Shown: in pieces, positions 11,603-11,663 of the stretch
Position numbering within the stretch: the first letter of the stretch is position 1
Layout of the letters: the number at the start of each line of letters is the position of its first letter
Source of the DNA: a bacterium
GTDB lineage: Bacteria > Actinomycetota > Thermoleophilia > Solirubrobacterales > 70-9
Direction of reading: 5' to 3'
Assembly (NCBI GenBank): GCA_002919115.1
Contig: PKER01000258.1
Coordinates: 1 to 11,663 of the forward strand
DNA length: 11,663 nucleotides
The notes under the pieces: generated by a model
The model's database searches: none
What the model saw: the letters and a program-made list of their open reading frames with translations, nothing else
What the model was told of the DNA's origin: nothing
Position numbers and translations under genes: made by a program

Positions 11603-11663
11603 GTGGCGGGCCGACCGGAGATTGTCTACGGGCGCCGGCCGGTCGCCGAGGCGGAGCGCGGCA
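11603..11663 (+). CDS. rlmB: Start of 23S rRNA 2'-O-methyltransferase (TrmH/SpoU family), cut by the window end
   Basis: A GTG at 11603-11605 opens a frame of 20 codons reading (M)AGRPEIVYGRRPVAEAERG before the window ends. The xGRPEIVYGRxPVxEA pattern is the characteristic N-terminus of RlmB-type enzymes, the small substrate-binding domain ahead of the SpoU methyltransferase knot, which methylate G2251 of 23S rRNA. It begins 4 bases after the cysS stop, and cysS-rlmB is a common pair in Actinobacteria, Firmicutes and relatives. The catalytic motifs lie outside the window. Confidence 0.8.
   Translation, partial: MAGRPEIVYGRRPVAEAERG

Overview
The window is strongly GC-rich bacterial DNA with a third-position G/C bias in every real frame. 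It looks like a chromosomal segment of a high-GC Actinomycetota, most likely class Thermoleophilia (Solirubrobacterales/Gaiellales-like). That placement is an inference from the F420-type LLM oxidoreductase, the ispD-PHP-ispF-cysS-rlmB style cluster, frequent GTG starts and start codons lying just downstream of TANNNT boxes. No tRNA, rRNA, CRISPR array, transposase or phage gene was seen. No gene-free stretch exceeds 300 bases; the longest is 1430-1690.

Left part (1-1429): the last codons of a probable membrane protein (+), a small Cys/His zinc-ribbon-like protein (-) and an LLM-class, probably F420-dependent, oxidoreductase (-). A heptamer AGCTGG(C/G) repeat with an inverted arm lies between the last two. 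The 261-base divergent region 1430-1690 carries two tandem 41-base imperfect palindromes that match each other at 34 of 41 positions.

Metal-uptake block (1691-about 4965): a zinc-type substrate-binding lipoprotein (ZnuA-like, +), a Fur-family regulator on the opposite strand, an ABC-3 family permease (ZnuB-like, +), its ATPase (ZnuC-like, +) and the first ~58 residues of a second permease. The binding protein captures the metal outside the cell, the permease carries it across the membrane, the ATPase supplies energy, and the Fur-type protein is the likely metal-sensing repressor. An AT-rich patch between the regulator and the permease is a candidate operator.

The most striking object is at 4792-5271. 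The second permease is fused in frame, within GTCGCGGCCGCG, to the last ~100 residues of IspD (MEP cytidylyltransferase). Both genes are therefore broken: the permease loses most of its membrane segments and IspD loses its nucleotide-binding N-terminus. Either a deletion joined two neighbourhoods, or this is an assembly chimera.

Right part (5272-11663): a secreted right-handed beta-helix protein, a 56-residue two-helix membrane protein (-), a PHP-family phosphoesterase overlapping ispF by 4 bases, an acyl-CoA synthetase, cysS, and the first codons of rlmB. ispF (MEP pathway) and the IspD remnant point to an ancestral isoprenoid/translation housekeeping cluster into which other genes have been placed. 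Several genes here seem to be transcribed from a TANNNT box 6-13 bases upstream of the start codon, which fits leaderless mRNAs.
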